Assembly (NCBI RefSeq): GCF_001039355.2
Contig: NW_019773807.1
Location: forward strand, 7,265-45,180
DNA length: 37,916 nucleotides
From: Lingula anatina
Lineage: Eukaryota; Brachiopoda; Lingulata; Lingulida; Lingulidae
Direction of reading: 5' to 3'
In this document: one piece after another, positions 1 to 12,124 of the stretch
How the letters are laid out: each line of letters begins with the position of its first letter
Position numbering within the stretch: position 1 is the stretch's first letter
Notes under the pieces: model-generated
Told to the model about the DNA's origin: nothing
Databases searched by the model: none
The model's input: the letters and a program-made list of their open reading frames with translations, nothing else
Program-made: the position numbers and the translations under genes

Positions 1-105
1 GTTTTTTTTTTTTTTTTTTTTTGAGAACGGGCGAAAATCCGTGCGCGCGCAGGATGTCATCCATAAAATTAAAAAAGTGTGGCCTTACGGTCACAAGAAA
101 CTTAC

Positions 106-2882
106 ATGTATCCATCCCAGAGTAATCAAGTCATGCTTATCCTGGTAATCAAAGATGGCCTCCTCATCTTCGGCACTGCAGGAGTCAGAAGTACCAGACT
201 GCTTGGGTACCAGCAGGTTTGTGATGGTGAACGCACCTTGCCTCTGAATACAAAATTGATATTTATAAGTTTGTTCATGTTTTCACAATTATGGTCAATA
301 TTGCAATTCATGTACTAGTTTTTCTTTGTTAGACACTATGGCTGTTCTCACAACTGGGACCCATTTCACAAAAGACTTTAGACCTTAACATTCAGACAAA
401 ACAAGTCTACACTTACCTGAATTAATTGGTTGTCATCCAACAAATATAACACTAACATCATATCTGTTTTATCACAAGAAAGAAATTACTTTTATTTTTT
501 TATCAGCTGTTTCCCTATTTTGGTTATCTACTACTGAAGAATATCCAATTTTTGATCTCTAGCTGAAGGTCAAAATTAACCAAGAACTTTTTGACATTAC
601 TTGTCCACCAACCAACAGACAATACAAGAAAACCCTCATCATGGAAAACTCAATCTCTTTCTTTGGTGAAGTTGTTAATGTGCTCTCACCAATTTCCCTG
701 CCAGGATCCCACAAGTCTCTACATTCCTGGCAGTGTTGGCTGTGGCCAGGTGTAGAAACTTAGGCATCAGGTCAGCAGGGCAGATGACATCCTTCAACCC
801 ATGAGCATTATGACTAGTTCCACCTATACTTGTATGGTGATTGACTCTTGGTTTGCTGGAGCGGTCAACAATAGGTCTGAAGATAAAATATTTTTATGGC
901 TCAAACAAAGACAAAATAATGTGAGGTAGAGATGCCCTAAAACAGTATATTTTGATCATAAAATGATTAGTAAGATCTTACTTTCAAGATTTCAACATTT
1001 TCAAAATGCATTTGATTCTATAAACCAAAATTTCCATTTTCCTTGAAATTGAGTATGCAAGCTGCATGGACTAATACACAAATAAATAAACAATTTTTAC
1101 ATAGGGTGAGTACAGGGAACAGATACAAGTGCCTGATCGTGAAGTTCTACACAGATTAACCAAATGTGCAAAAAATGTGGAAAAACACACAGCTATTAAA
1201 TACATTCTTTCATTAAACAATTGTATATATTGAAATACCATTTAAAAATACTACCCAAAATATTTAAGGAACAATCATGTCTGCTTTCAAGTTTGACCTG
1301 CATTTTAGACCAGTGCGTAATTACAGTTTTGAAGCAAATAGCAACCTTGGTTTCTGGTTCTAATGGCTTCTAGAAATGCTTACGACTCAGGCTATCTCTC
1401 TAGCAAAGTGGATAGAAGCAGGTGATGAATATATGTACAGACACTAAAATGGATGCAACTCTCTAAAATCTTACGCTGTCGGTCTGATGTCCTCCTGTGG
1501 TAGTGGTGGGGCAGAAGGTTCATATGGAGGTGGAAGATCTATAGAACCAGCTGCTCCAACAACCTGTTGTGCATTATTTGATATTTGGCCATTGTCTAGG
1601 TAAGCACCCCTTGTGTTTAAGATTTTCTTTTCTTCTTCGTAAAGACGTAGTCTTTCTTCTTGAATTTGTCTTTCCCTTTCTTCTTTTTTTAAAAGTTCCA
1701 ACTTTTTCTTTTCTTCTAATTCTTTATATTCCTCTACCCTTTTCCTGTGAGCCTCTTCTTCTCGTTTCTTTTGTTCTTCTATTAATTTCTGTTTCTCCAG
1801 CTCTTTGGCCAGTAATTCTTCTTGTTTTTTCTGTAGATTAAAATAGAATGAAAATAAAATGAATTACTGTGGGCTTTTCAAGAGTGAGCATAGGAAACTT
1901 GATCCTAAACAACATCTAGTACTAGTAAGAATCAAGTCATTTGCATAGTTTATAGTCTTTTCTACTAGGAGCTACATTCTAAGTATCCTGGATTTCTCAA
2001 AAATTAAGCAATCCAACACAAAAAAGAATGTTTTTGCCATATATATTACACTTAAGATACAAACTATGTAATTTAAGTGATTTCAACTTTAATTTCCCTC
2101 ATATTTATCTGCTCAAAAGCTTACCTGCTCTTCCTTTTTCCTCTCTGCAATAACAGCAAATTCTTTTTTTAACTTAGCTTTTAATTCCTCTGCTCTCGGG
2201 AGAACTATGTCTCTTATTTTCTGTGGAATGGATGAAAAAAATATTAACTATTGAAATACATATTTAAATTTATTAAAAATTTTACAAGCATAAATAAATT
2301 CAGGAGGATTATCCAATATGTTTAACCATAATCTCAAAGGTATATATATCTGTGTATGAAAATGTCTCAAAGTCATCTTTTCTGTACGTATAATCTATAA
2401 AGCCAAACATACAGAACTAATTCATTTACTAGTAATTGAAAATGGTGTAAAACATTAAATCCAGGAATATAACGTACATACACGCAGGATTAGGTCAAGC
2501 TATGATGCATGATAAAGAAAAAACTGCTCTTTGGCTTGAAGAAATTTGATTTGGTGCAAAATTGTCATCATGATATCTTTATAATTAGAGGTAAATCTGA
2601 CAAACAGAGAAATACAGTTGCTATTCTATTTCACAAGACCAAAATACTGATACTTTACCTGATTAATTTGGCTCTTCTCTTTACCAGGCACACTCTTGTA
2701 CTCTGGATGTTGGCGCAGTTTGTCCAGAAACAGACTAGACAGAGGAACACAGCAGGTTAAACGTATAGTACATAATTATTAAATTAAGAAACAGTGTCTT
2801 ATGCAGGCTGGCTGTTTTACAATATATACATATGCAGCCCTATAAAAATGTACAAATGACGTACAAGCATATACTATAGATA

Positions 2883-2920
<38 letters not shown>

Positions 2921-3190
2921 ATGCGTCTGTGTGTTAATTGGCAAGTGTGTTTGCCAGAGAGATTGAGAGTGACAGAGAGTGACTTACATGATGGCTCTTG
3001 TGTACAAAAGATATGCTGCCTCATTGTTTTTCTCATCATAGTATACATTCGCCATTCGTATCAGTTCGCCACCGGATCTAAAATACCTTCTGGCAGGTGT
3101 TTCATGGTTCACTTGACAGCTGCCTTCCGCATATTCAAACAATGCTTTTAGGCGTTCGGATGGCTCTACAATATTCTCAAACAGCCTCAT
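106..3190 (-). CDS. STAMBP: STAMBP (AMSH) deubiquitinase, 3' end outside window
   Basis: Zinc-dependent JAMM/MPN+ deubiquitinase that trims K63-linked ubiquitin from cargo on endosomes, working with STAM and ESCRT. Six minus-strand coding exons join in phase: 3190-2988, 2734-2659, 2220-2125, 1830-1475, 876-690, 243-106 (352 codons). Order: N-terminal USP8-dimer/MIT-like domain (residues 1-115, [18 protein letters not shown]), a charged coiled coil (126-205), a proline-rich linker with PPPY (225-228) and PSAP (230-233), the STAM-SH3 ligand PIVDRSSKP (245-253), then the MPN core with VETCGIL and LITLGWIH. The last codon seen is the first His of the HxH zinc motif; the second His, the Asp and about 75 residues lie left of base 1. 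The ATG at 3190 is chosen because an in-frame TGA lies 12 nt upstream. The match to the vertebrate protein runs along its whole visible length, so identity is firm. Confidence 0.95.
1507..1533 (-). other. PPxY-PSAP motif pair inside STAMBP
   Basis: In the STAMBP frame these bases read PPPYEPSAP. PPxY is the known ligand of NEDD4-type WW domains and P(S/T)AP the known ligand of the TSG101 UEV domain. The pair lies in a low-complexity linker between the coiled coil and the STAM-binding motif. Motifs are seen directly; binding is inference. Confidence 0.8.
2888..2914. repeat. (GT)n microsatellite in STAMBP intron 1
   Basis: About 13 GT units inside the first intron, some 75 nt downstream (minus strand) of the exon 1 donor. 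Confidence 0.95.
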
Positions 3191-4956
3191 CTTTAGTTCA
3201 CGTCACGCAGTATTTATCAAATGTCTTCAATGGCTCAGGAATATGAGATTACGTTGTTAGAAAAGGTAGCATTAGGATTGACAGCTGAACCCATTACCCA
3301 GTCTGTTGATGGAAGTGCAATGATGTCAGATCAGCGTGACCCGTTCCTTTCACAATGACTCAAAAGTAAAAGCCAACTGTATGGGAGAACTTAGCCAGAT
3401 ATGGAATGTGTTACGGTGACGAAGATATATACCTTATAGGAATGATTTAACAGTTGTTTTCGTTCCACTCGATTTTGCCTGCCTCTTCTGCCTTCTTGAT
3501 TGTACTAAAATAAGGAATTGTATAGGTCCATCATGCAAGATTTCTTTCAATGTTGCTCTCGTATATAAAATAAAACATTGCAATTTTAACGCTATATTGT
3601 CTAAATGTCTTTACTGTTTAGTTTCAAATCCATATCACGTCCAAACAGCGCTCCGCTATTAGAAATATGGGTTGAATTGCATTCCTATTTTTAGACATGC
3701 TCAACTTCTGCAGCGCACGTGACCAATATCTCTTTCGTTTCTGCTGGCTGGATCACTTGTACTGACGTTCCTCCTTTTTTTGACATTGGAATCAATGAAT
3801 ATCTTAAATAACTTTACGGGTAATTTTGGAAAAGGACATCAAAATGAATAAATTGAGAAGCATTATGTTAGTTTTGCTAACTCGATCGTCATTTTATGTC
3901 CTGCCGTTTCTCCTAAAGCGAGGTAGTATTATGAGAGTGCGGGTGAAAGTGCTCGGATGAAAATTCGCATTTCATTTGAATGATTGACATATTAAAACAA
4001 TCGTTGAAAACCTGATAAATTAATGTGTGAAAGGGCTTAACCTAAAGTGTGGTTCTGTGCTTTAGCAAGTGAAAATCCCAGGCAAGTATAACTTTTTCAG
4101 TTGCTATTTGTGCTGTTTTTATTAGGTAATTGGAAAGCCTCCAATGGGTATTGAAGAGATTGAGAGAGAGAGAGAATGAAGTATTTTGTAAAAACAAATG
4201 TTTATTTACATCTCAACTTTCAGTACAGTGTAATAATGTGAAGTATCTATGAACCGCTTTATAACAAGTCTTTGTTATACTTTCTTTTCTATACTTTGAC
4301 TTGTCTTTTATTTAAAAGCTGCATAATACAGGTTGCCATGAAAAAGAAACTGGATATTTAATGCTCATTTCTGAATGTATCTCCAGATGACTTTTGGTTT
4401 TTAGTATCATATCTGTTTAAATGAACATTGTAATTTGCAAATATAGTTCAGCCCTAGTAAATAGCATTATTCACTGAACCCTAACTTGTCCACAGACAGC
4501 ACAACTCCTTATATTGATCCTTTGGTAAACAGATCACAGCATTATACAACAACTTGTAACTTGAACTTGAATGTCACAGTCATTCAGTATAGCATAGCCC
4601 TGAACCACAGAGACTAAAGTTCTTTGTCCATAAAACTGCTCCTCGGAGAGCCTGAGAAAGATAAATGAAACATTTCAAAATGTGACCATCTGTTTTGATT
4701 TATTATTTCAAAATCATCAACTTTTAATATTTTTAAATGTGAAATTTCAGAAAAAATGTTTTGAATATCATGGGTGCAGGTGAACCATTTTATATAGAAT
4801 CCCAAGGATTAACAGTTGCAATATTATAAGATTGCTACATTCAAAAAGTATATTCAAATTAATTTTCAATTTCAGATTTTTAATAATGTATCTTTGAATA
4901 CAGAAATCTGGAGTCAAACGTATATACTTACCAATGATTCAACAAAGAAACCTGTT
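3191..4956. promoter_or_regulatory. WBP11 3' region and STAMBP promoter
   Basis: Noncoding stretch between the STAMBP start and the WBP11 stop, both minus strand. The STAMBP-proximal part has a CRE-like ACGTCA at 3200-3205 and, about 525 bp upstream of the ATG, an E-box CACGTG at 3716-3721 followed at once by a CCAAT pentamer. The WBP11-proximal part has candidate AATAAA signals on the minus strand (4699-4704 and 4201-4206) and a short GA tract near 4160. No convincing coding potential seen. Confidence 0.55.
4699..4704 (-). terminator. candidate WBP11 polyadenylation signal
   Basis: Minus-strand AATAAA about 250 nt after the WBP11 stop. A second AATAAA at 4201-4206 would give a longer 3' UTR. 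Sequence match only. Confidence 0.45.
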
Positions 4957-7900
4957 TCATAATAAATTTTCCATTTCTTTCATGAAACTGTCATAAGCAT
5001 CATCTTTTGTTTGAGCTGCAGGCTGTGGAGCTGCCGGTTTTGGTGCAGGCCCTGTCAACCTCTCCTCTGTACCTTTACCTACAGATAAAAAAATAATTTA
5101 TGAGTGATATTGTGTTCAGGCAATGGTGACATTCACCTTTTTCCTAACATTTATTGTTTTTAAGCAATGAAAGCCTAATTGAAAAGCTTATTGTAGCAAT
5201 GGCAAAATTATTGACATTCCAAAATATGATTCAATGCACATATTATCAAATAAATCTTTTGGAACAAACAAAATGAAAGAATAGTTTTTTTAAAAACAAA
5301 AATGTTTCATGCTGTGCTAATGGCTTTTGTTTAGACAGTTTTTCTATTACAAACGAAACTATGATAGAGAAAACAACTAAATAAGAGTCATCTGTTTATT
5401 ACAATCTTCTTACCAATCATCCTTATCTTTCCCTTGGAATCCTTCATCTCTCTCCTAATCTTCAGAGCTGTTGGGGTAAACCGTGTAACATCTCCAATCA
5501 TGTGTTTAATCTGTGGCTTAGCCTCTATGGTAGCAGTGCTCTTCTGTTCCTCTTCTCTGACTTTCTGTGGGGGTTTCTGAATACTGGGTGGGGCACTGAG
5601 AACATTGGGGTTTACAGGGCCTGGACCCAGCCCCTGGGGTGGTAATCCTGGGGGTGGTATGCCTGGAGGAACTCCAGGTGGACGCATTAACCTGGGTGGG
5701 GGCATACCTGAACAAAACAAAAATCCACATAAGAGCTCTCAAAAATGTTTACTTTAAATCAACATAATTCCATTTAGCTACTGTTTGTTGCTATCAGTAT
5801 GATTTGTTTTTAAAGTTATTAGTTAAAACTATTTATTTAAAAGATTGTGTGATGTAATTCCAGAAACATAAAGCTGATGTTCAACATCAATTTGAAAAAA
5901 AAAAAAAATCTTACCTGGTGGTCCAGGCGGCAGTCTTGGGGGTGGTGCCCTGATGTTTGAAGGCATACCAGGTGGGGGACCTGGAGGTAACCCTGGGGGT
6001 CTGCCTGGAGGGGGCCCAGGGGGTAGTAACCTTGGGGGTCCACCTGGGGGTCCTCTAAGTGGGGGTGGCCTGAACATCATAGGTGGCATCCCTGGGGGTG
6101 GACCTATAAAACATCAGTGATTGAGTTAAGCTGTATCTAAGTTGTCTGTTGATGCAGACTTTGTCATGATTTTTTGAAACTAATACATTATCAATTTAAT
6201 ATTAAAAATATGGATCACTTTATGAGGAAACACAACACAACTTCATTTCACATATCAATTGACAGATATATCTGGTGAATAAGCTTTTTTTCTTTTTTTT
6301 AACATATTTCTTCCTATTTTTATTTATTTTCTTTTATAAAAAATGAACATGATGAGTTGCAGCAAAAAAATTGTTTAGGTCTACTAAGTGACATGACTTG
6401 AGACACTTCATTAAGTTACCTGGTGGAAGACCTGGAGGAGGTCCAGGTGGAGCTCCAGGTGGTCCACCAGATGGCGCAGCTGCTGAAGCTGCCCCCTGTG
6501 CAGCTGCAGGTGGCACCCCTGGTGGTGGACCTGGCGGGATTTTTACCATCTCCTCAGAAGAAGTGCTTGGCTCTTGACGTTCTGAATGTTCTACAATAAC
6601 TTCTTCCTCTTCAGTATTGTGCTGAAACAGTCCATGGCAGTTGTTAGAGGGTTTTTTAAATAATCACTCACACTGCACCTTACCCTTGTAAACTTTGTTT
6701 ATGTACATGGATGTCCCCAGGCAGGCTATTTCAGTAAGAATACAGTTTTTACTATTTTTATTTAAGACTTAAGCGACCATAATGCTGTATAAATGGATGA
6801 CAGTTTCACACCATCCACATAATTTATTGTGTTGGTAAAACATCAATCACAAGGGACTAAGTGACAGTCCTTCTGGGAGGGACCCAAATCTGTGTCTAAA
6901 AAGTCACTGTCCTCATTGCAAGTTCAGAAATAAATTCAAAAGTAAAAATTCTTTACGAACTTAGATAGGACTGATCAAAAGTAAGACAGAGCGAAATACA
7001 AAAACATTTATATATATATATATATATACCATGTCCATGACACTGGGCTTCTTGACCACCTCCTCCTCTACTCGGACTTTAGGGACCTCCTGTCCAGCTA
7101 ACTGTAACATCTTTGCCTGTAGAGGGGACACGGCAACTTTATACATGGTACGAGAGTCTTTTTCTTCTTCATTAGGATCCCTTGTGGCATCATCCATAAA
7201 ACGTATTTTTCTCTGTTTGGCTGAAAACATAATGTTCATGTGTTAAAGTAGCACTGTAGTGACTGTGAGCATCTTTATATACAATACAATAAATTCTATT
7301 TGGAGACATACATATCTGAAATACGAATAGGTTCAATTTGATAATGGTTGCATTACGGACAGATACCAAGTGGAACAAAAAATCACTAACAATATGCAAC
7401 TAATAATATGCAACTATCAAAGTTTTTTTTTTTTTTGTTTCAATTGGTGGCCATCCGTCACCATATACTCTAGTGTGTGTTGTGTGCTTAAATACCTGGA
7501 GGTGGCACCACTGGGTGTGGAGGTTCTTCTACATCATCCACCCCTGGCGGCCTCAATGGTTCACTAGTATCCATAGGTTCTGGAACTGAACACATGCTAA
7601 ATTAATTCACTGGTTTATTTTAAACATTTACATTTTTTTCTTTCTGGAACAACACAAATGTAAATAACTGTCACACAATAATAATAATAATAATAATCAC
7701 TGTCCCAGTGGTTGTTCACTGTTTTATTACTAATAACAAGAAAGTAGCCACTGAAGACCTCATTACCTTGTCCTCTACTTTTGTATGGGTCTGTAGATTC
7801 ATCTTCACTGTCACTCAGAGGGGGAGGAGGACCAGGAGGGGGCCCTGGGGGATTTCTTTTCCTTCCTGGCTCCAGGGACTTTCCAAGACTGAAATTGGGA

Positions 7901-10900
7901 AAATGTGAGAAAATGGCCACACACAATGGCTAAAAGCTTCTATAAATTACTTCACTTTGGGTGCACATATCAGCTACAAAACTGACTGACTGATTGACTC
8001 GTTTAAAGATTACTTAACTTTCAGTGCATCAATATTTTTTTAATTGTGTAATTATAAATAAGCACTAAAAATTTACATTAAATAGTATACCCTCCTTACC
8101 CATATGCTGTTCCTTTTTTCAGAATCCCCTGGGGAACTGTTTTACCCCCAGCAGGAGGTACAGGGATGTCACTGGGTAGTGGTATCTCTGAGGCCACTAG
8201 AATCATCATAAATATTTTCATGAACACAGTTTGTGATGTTACCACTGTCCTCAAACCAAATCCATGCAGAATTGGGACTGGTGCAGTAAAACTTTGTGAA
8301 AAATGAAGCTGCTAACATTTTTCTGCTTTGTACAAGTAGATAATTAGACCAGGGTGACACAAAGGTTTTGTAGGCCAAAAAGTTTTTGCGCCAACTGACA
8401 GAACCAAGGTTTCATTACAAACAACATAGCATATTTTTCAAGGTTTCAAACAAACAGTTTTCTGCTATCAGGTTTAAGTCAGTTAGTGAAATGTCCATTA
8501 TCTTTAAAAATTAAGCTATGTAAGTAGCAAGGACTGCATATGGAATCAATGGAAATGTATTTGTGACAAAGGAATAACTGCTAATCCTTTGTGGGGAGAA
8601 AACTAGTAAAATATTTTATTGTTTTTCTTGTCTAGAAAAAGTGACCAGCCAGAGAATGCCCAGTACTCACCAGGAGTGTCCATAGGTGCTGCTGGAAGAG
8701 GAATTTGGTCAAGTTGCACACGTTCTGCATTCTTTACTTGTTCTGGAAAGAGAAATGAAATCAGTCATTTAACAGAGCTCCTCACTTTATAATCCAAAAT
8801 GAGATCTAAAGGCATAAATTGATTAACATTTTTCCTTAATTAATAATTTTCTAAATCTGTAGTCGTCTAAGTGAATTAGGCCTACTAAATTAAAATACTT
8901 AACAAAAAATGCTGATAGATGGCAAATGTGTACAATATAATTCTGTTTTAAACATATGAAATACTTACCATAGTAAATTTGCATTTGTAAACGTTTCTTC
9001 TCATATTCTTGTAATGTCTTTTTCAGACCAAGAGCATACTCAGGTTCTTCTTTTTCCTTAAAATAAAGAAAATGTTAAATAAAAAATCAATTTATCATAC
9101 AAAAATCCATTAAGTAATTAAAGAAAAGCTTAACCAATGAATCTAGGATAAGTAAAATATAAAAACTAGAGGATCAGAGAGGCGATACCGCCTCCAAATA
9201 TTGTACCACCAGCTGGAGCAAACGCATTCGTATAGACCCCCACATACACAAAATAAGGGACACAGCCACCAGTTTTGTGCTTGACAAGCTGTAAAAATGC
9301 AATCAACAAGAATTTTTTAACTATTGCAAAAAATATATATGGTACAATCAAATTTAAGTTCTTCGTAAGGTAGGTCAAGGGTCAATTTCAAGGTCACAGT
9401 AAATTGCCAGTATATGACTTCCTATTCAAGTTCAAGAGTAACTATGGACCTATCTCTGTCAAGTTTGAAGTTAAAAGAGAAAGAAATTAGCAGAGTTCAG
9501 TTCATGATAAAAAGTAGGTCAAAGGTCAATTTCAAGGTCACAGTAAGATTGCCAGTATATGACTTCCTATTCAACTTCAATAGTAACTATGGACCTATCT
9601 CTGCCAGTTTTGGAGATATAAGGGACTAAATGTTATAATTTTGGAGTTACCATAATGTGCCTTAAATTTCGTACAGAAAAAATTAATTAAAATAAAGAAA
9701 ATGTCATTTTGGTCAAAATTCTTGAAATAGGAGGTGCTCTGAAGTTTCAGAAGTTCAAATTTGATGAAATAATGTCATTTTTGAACACAAGTTGTCTGCT
9801 TTGCCAAGCCTTATGTTTTATTTTTCCAGAGTTCAAAATTTATTATCCATTACCGTACTGCACATTTTGCTTTTACCACCAATATGTACTTTTTGATACA
9901 GCGTAACTCGAAAACCGTATGGAATACAAAAAAACCGAGACCACCTCCAGTGTTGGGCTTTACATGCTCTACAAAATGCAAAAAAGAATGGGTCTCTAGC
10001 ATTAACGGTTCCCGAATTAGAGACAGTTTTCAGTTTCGGTATCTTATGGCCGCTACTCCCGTGAAAATGCACCGATTGACCCCAAATTCATGGAGATGAA
10101 AGATGACCTGAAGGGTAACACCTTCCAATAATATTATTGGTTAAGTCTGTGTGGTGTCTGAATAACAGGGCAAAAAAAATTTTTTTCGTAAAAAATTTCA
10201 TTTTTTTGAAAATTTTGGCCCATTTGACCTTGAAGTAAAGGTCAAAGGTCAAATCCAAGGGTAAATTTGAAATCTACACATATGACTTTTGGAAAGCCGT
10301 CTATAGAAATTTTTCCCATAACTCCTTCCGTAGGGTAGATAATTAGCATTTAATTTTGCCATATTTAGACAAGGGTGCATTGTAATGAGTGCCACACCCA
10401 GACCCCAATACCGACAAAGCCCAAATTTTACGTGGAACGAGTTGAGATTATAGGTGACCTAAATCCATGAGATGGGTACGGGGGCCCTTACCGTCTAGGA
10501 GGAGAAGCGGTAACGGTAGCCGTCCGGCGGAGCCGGCGGAGCCAACGGAGCCGGCGGAACGATCCGGACGGGACCGAAACCATGTGTACCGCCAGCGCTA
10601 ACGCTGGTGGTACAAAAATTGTTCATCATTTTACCAGATTTTTTTATAACTAATAATATTGGGAGGTGAAATAACTGTACTTACATATAATTTCAGCACC
10701 CTCTCAAAAGTTTCATACAACTTTTTTCTTTTATCCTTTAAAACTTTTTCATTTAGTCTTGGAGGCTGTGTTGGGTCATATTCTGAAATGAGGCATGTTT
10801 CATTAGTTTTAAAAAGCCAAGCACTGTAAATCAATCTTTTTTTTAGATTCAAGTAAAAAGTCTGCATATTTTATAACAGAGCACTTCTTTCAACAAAAAT

Positions 10901-12124
10901 GTATTACGTGTATTGGTGTTTTAAAACCAAATTATGACACTGACCTCTTAAGCACTGTATTCTTTAACCAGATACATGGCACATTGATCATGCTGATACT
11001 TCTTAGTATTACAGTAGATGCTAATGACTAAATATGTAAGCCAGCTTTCAGACATTACACAGAACATTGGTCACTCTGTTTGACGTCGGCAATGTGATCT
11101 CTGGAGTTCTACCCAATAATAACCATGCTGATATATACCCATTTTGTCTATGATTTCCATGTCTTCTAAAATTTTTGTAGGATCTTTTCCTTTCAGCACA
11201 GCTTGCCTCACCATCATACGCTGCTTTTTGTTCTACAAAATATTTAAAAGAAATGGTAGTTACAATTTATCTTAAATACAAAAATTGTTTAAAGTGTAAA
11301 ATACTAATATGTTAGTTTAAGGGTAGATTATGATGCTTAGTCAAATGTTAATTCTACATGCATTTATAAATCTGTTCAACATTCAACAAGAAATTTCACA
11401 AGTAAAAAAAATATAATCATAATCATAACAGCACAGGTTTAATCTTTTTTGTATCAGAACTTTTAAAATTACAACTGACATTAAATGACAAATATACCAA
11501 ATATGCCAATAATTTGTATGACATGCATTAAACTTGGCTGATTACTAACCTTTTTAAGTTCTTTTTTCCTTGCTTCCTTGCCTATAAAAAACATGTATGG
11601 AATTACATCCATCGAAATATATACTAAATTGATATTTGCACAAAGTTCAAATCTATTATTATTTTTCAAAAATAAAATGAGCAGTCAGCAGAGGTTTATA
11701 GACATGTTAGCATTATTCAAAGTTAAAACTACTACATATATCATTTTTCTGGTCTGCTTATGCATATGATACCTCTAAAGTTTACTTAAGAAATGAGGTT
11801 TTATTTGTCAACTTAATCAATATCACATTTTTTTAGCTAAGTATCTCAAACGAAATCGCAATGTATTATTTGATGCACTTTTCTATGTAACCTGCATTTA
11901 ATAAGACAACAGATACACAGTTATTTTACGCCACTCATTTCTGTAAATTCAAACAGAAGCGAAAACCGTCTGTAAATGATTTTGGAAATTCTACATGGTG
12001 AATGTGAATGTAACTGTGCCTGAGCAGAGCGATATGTTTAGTCTATGATTTTGTACTCACGGGCCTGATCTGTGGGATTCATATATTTCCCACTCTTGGT
12101 GGTGTTGATGGATCTTCGCCCCAT
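4957..12124 (-). CDS. WBP11: WBP11 (SNP70/NpwBP) splicing factor
   Basis: Nuclear proline-rich protein of the spliceosome that binds WW domains and PQBP1. Fourteen exons: 12124-12061, 11581-11550, 11232-11139, 10782-10685, 9056-8969, 8742-8671, 8187-8100, 7888-7767, 7585-7496, 7220-7030, 6621-6420, 6103-5915, 5707-5414, 5078-4957. They give 1746 nt, 581 aa (human about 641). Landmarks: N-terminal MGRRSINTTKSGKYMNPTDQ, a basic KEARKKELKKNKKQRMMVR stretch, NEKVLKDKRKKLYETFERVL, acidic/serine DSEDESTD, SPLQAKMLQLAGQE, then about 200 residues dominated by PPG repeats including PGPPPGRPPG, and the conserved tail TKDDAYDSFMKEMENLL. Exon 2 is only 32 nt. The two internal PPG exons (189 and 294 nt) are symmetric phase 1-1, so skipping either keeps frame. 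Shares a divergent promoter with EXOC7. Confidence 0.95.
7009..7028. repeat. (TA)n tract touching a WBP11 5' splice site
   Basis: About 10 TA units begin at the second base of the donor of the exon ending at 7030; the minus strand reads ATG then GTATATATATA. Confidence 0.9.
7678..7697. repeat. (ATA)n microsatellite in WBP11 intron
   Basis: About seven ATA triplets in the intron between the exons ending at 7767 and starting at 7585 (minus strand). Confidence 0.9.
9371..9658. repeat. two tandem 144-bp copies
   Basis: Copy 1 (9371-9514) and copy 2 (9515-9658) share long runs such as GCCAGTATATGACTTCCTAT and AGTAACTATGGACCTATCTC; divergence rises toward the 3' end of each copy. Confidence 0.85.
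9372..10251. promoter_or_regulatory. three DR1-type AGGTCA pairs
   Basis: AGGTCA-A-GGGTCA at 9372-9384, AGGTCA-A-AGGTCA at 9516-9528 and again at 10239-10251. The first two are each followed by TCAAGGTCA (9388-9396, 9532-9540); the third is preceded by TGACCTTGA at 10225. DR1 is the known site form for RXR heterodimers and HNF4, and TCAAGGTCA for ERR/SF-1. Matches are exact; activity is untested and they sit in a repeat. Confidence 0.4.

Larger units (their letters stand above)
9201..10615. mobile_element. unclassified interspersed element in WBP11 intron
   Basis: The 1.6-kb intron between exons 10782-10685 and 9056-8969 holds an anomalous block. It is framed by a perfect 13-bp inverted repeat, TTGTACCACCAGC at 9201-9213 and its complement at 10603-10615. 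Inside are a 144-bp direct duplication (9371-9514 and 9515-9658), three AGGTCA-type DR1 repeats, and a GC-rich end with CCGGCGGAG-like iterations. The right end folds as GTACCGCCAGCG / CGCTGGTGGTAC. No transposase or reverse transcriptase reading frame and no clear target-site duplication are visible. It is probably a non-autonomous or decayed element; class unknown. Confidence 0.5.

Noticed and set aside
79-318. Plus-strand 79-codon reading frame
   Set aside because: It is the complement of a STAMBP exon; the minus strand has in-phase splice sites and matches the JAMM family.
9166-10099. Short reading frames inside the WBP11 intronic element
   Set aside because: None shows a transposase, integrase or reverse transcriptase motif, and they overlap repeat sequence.
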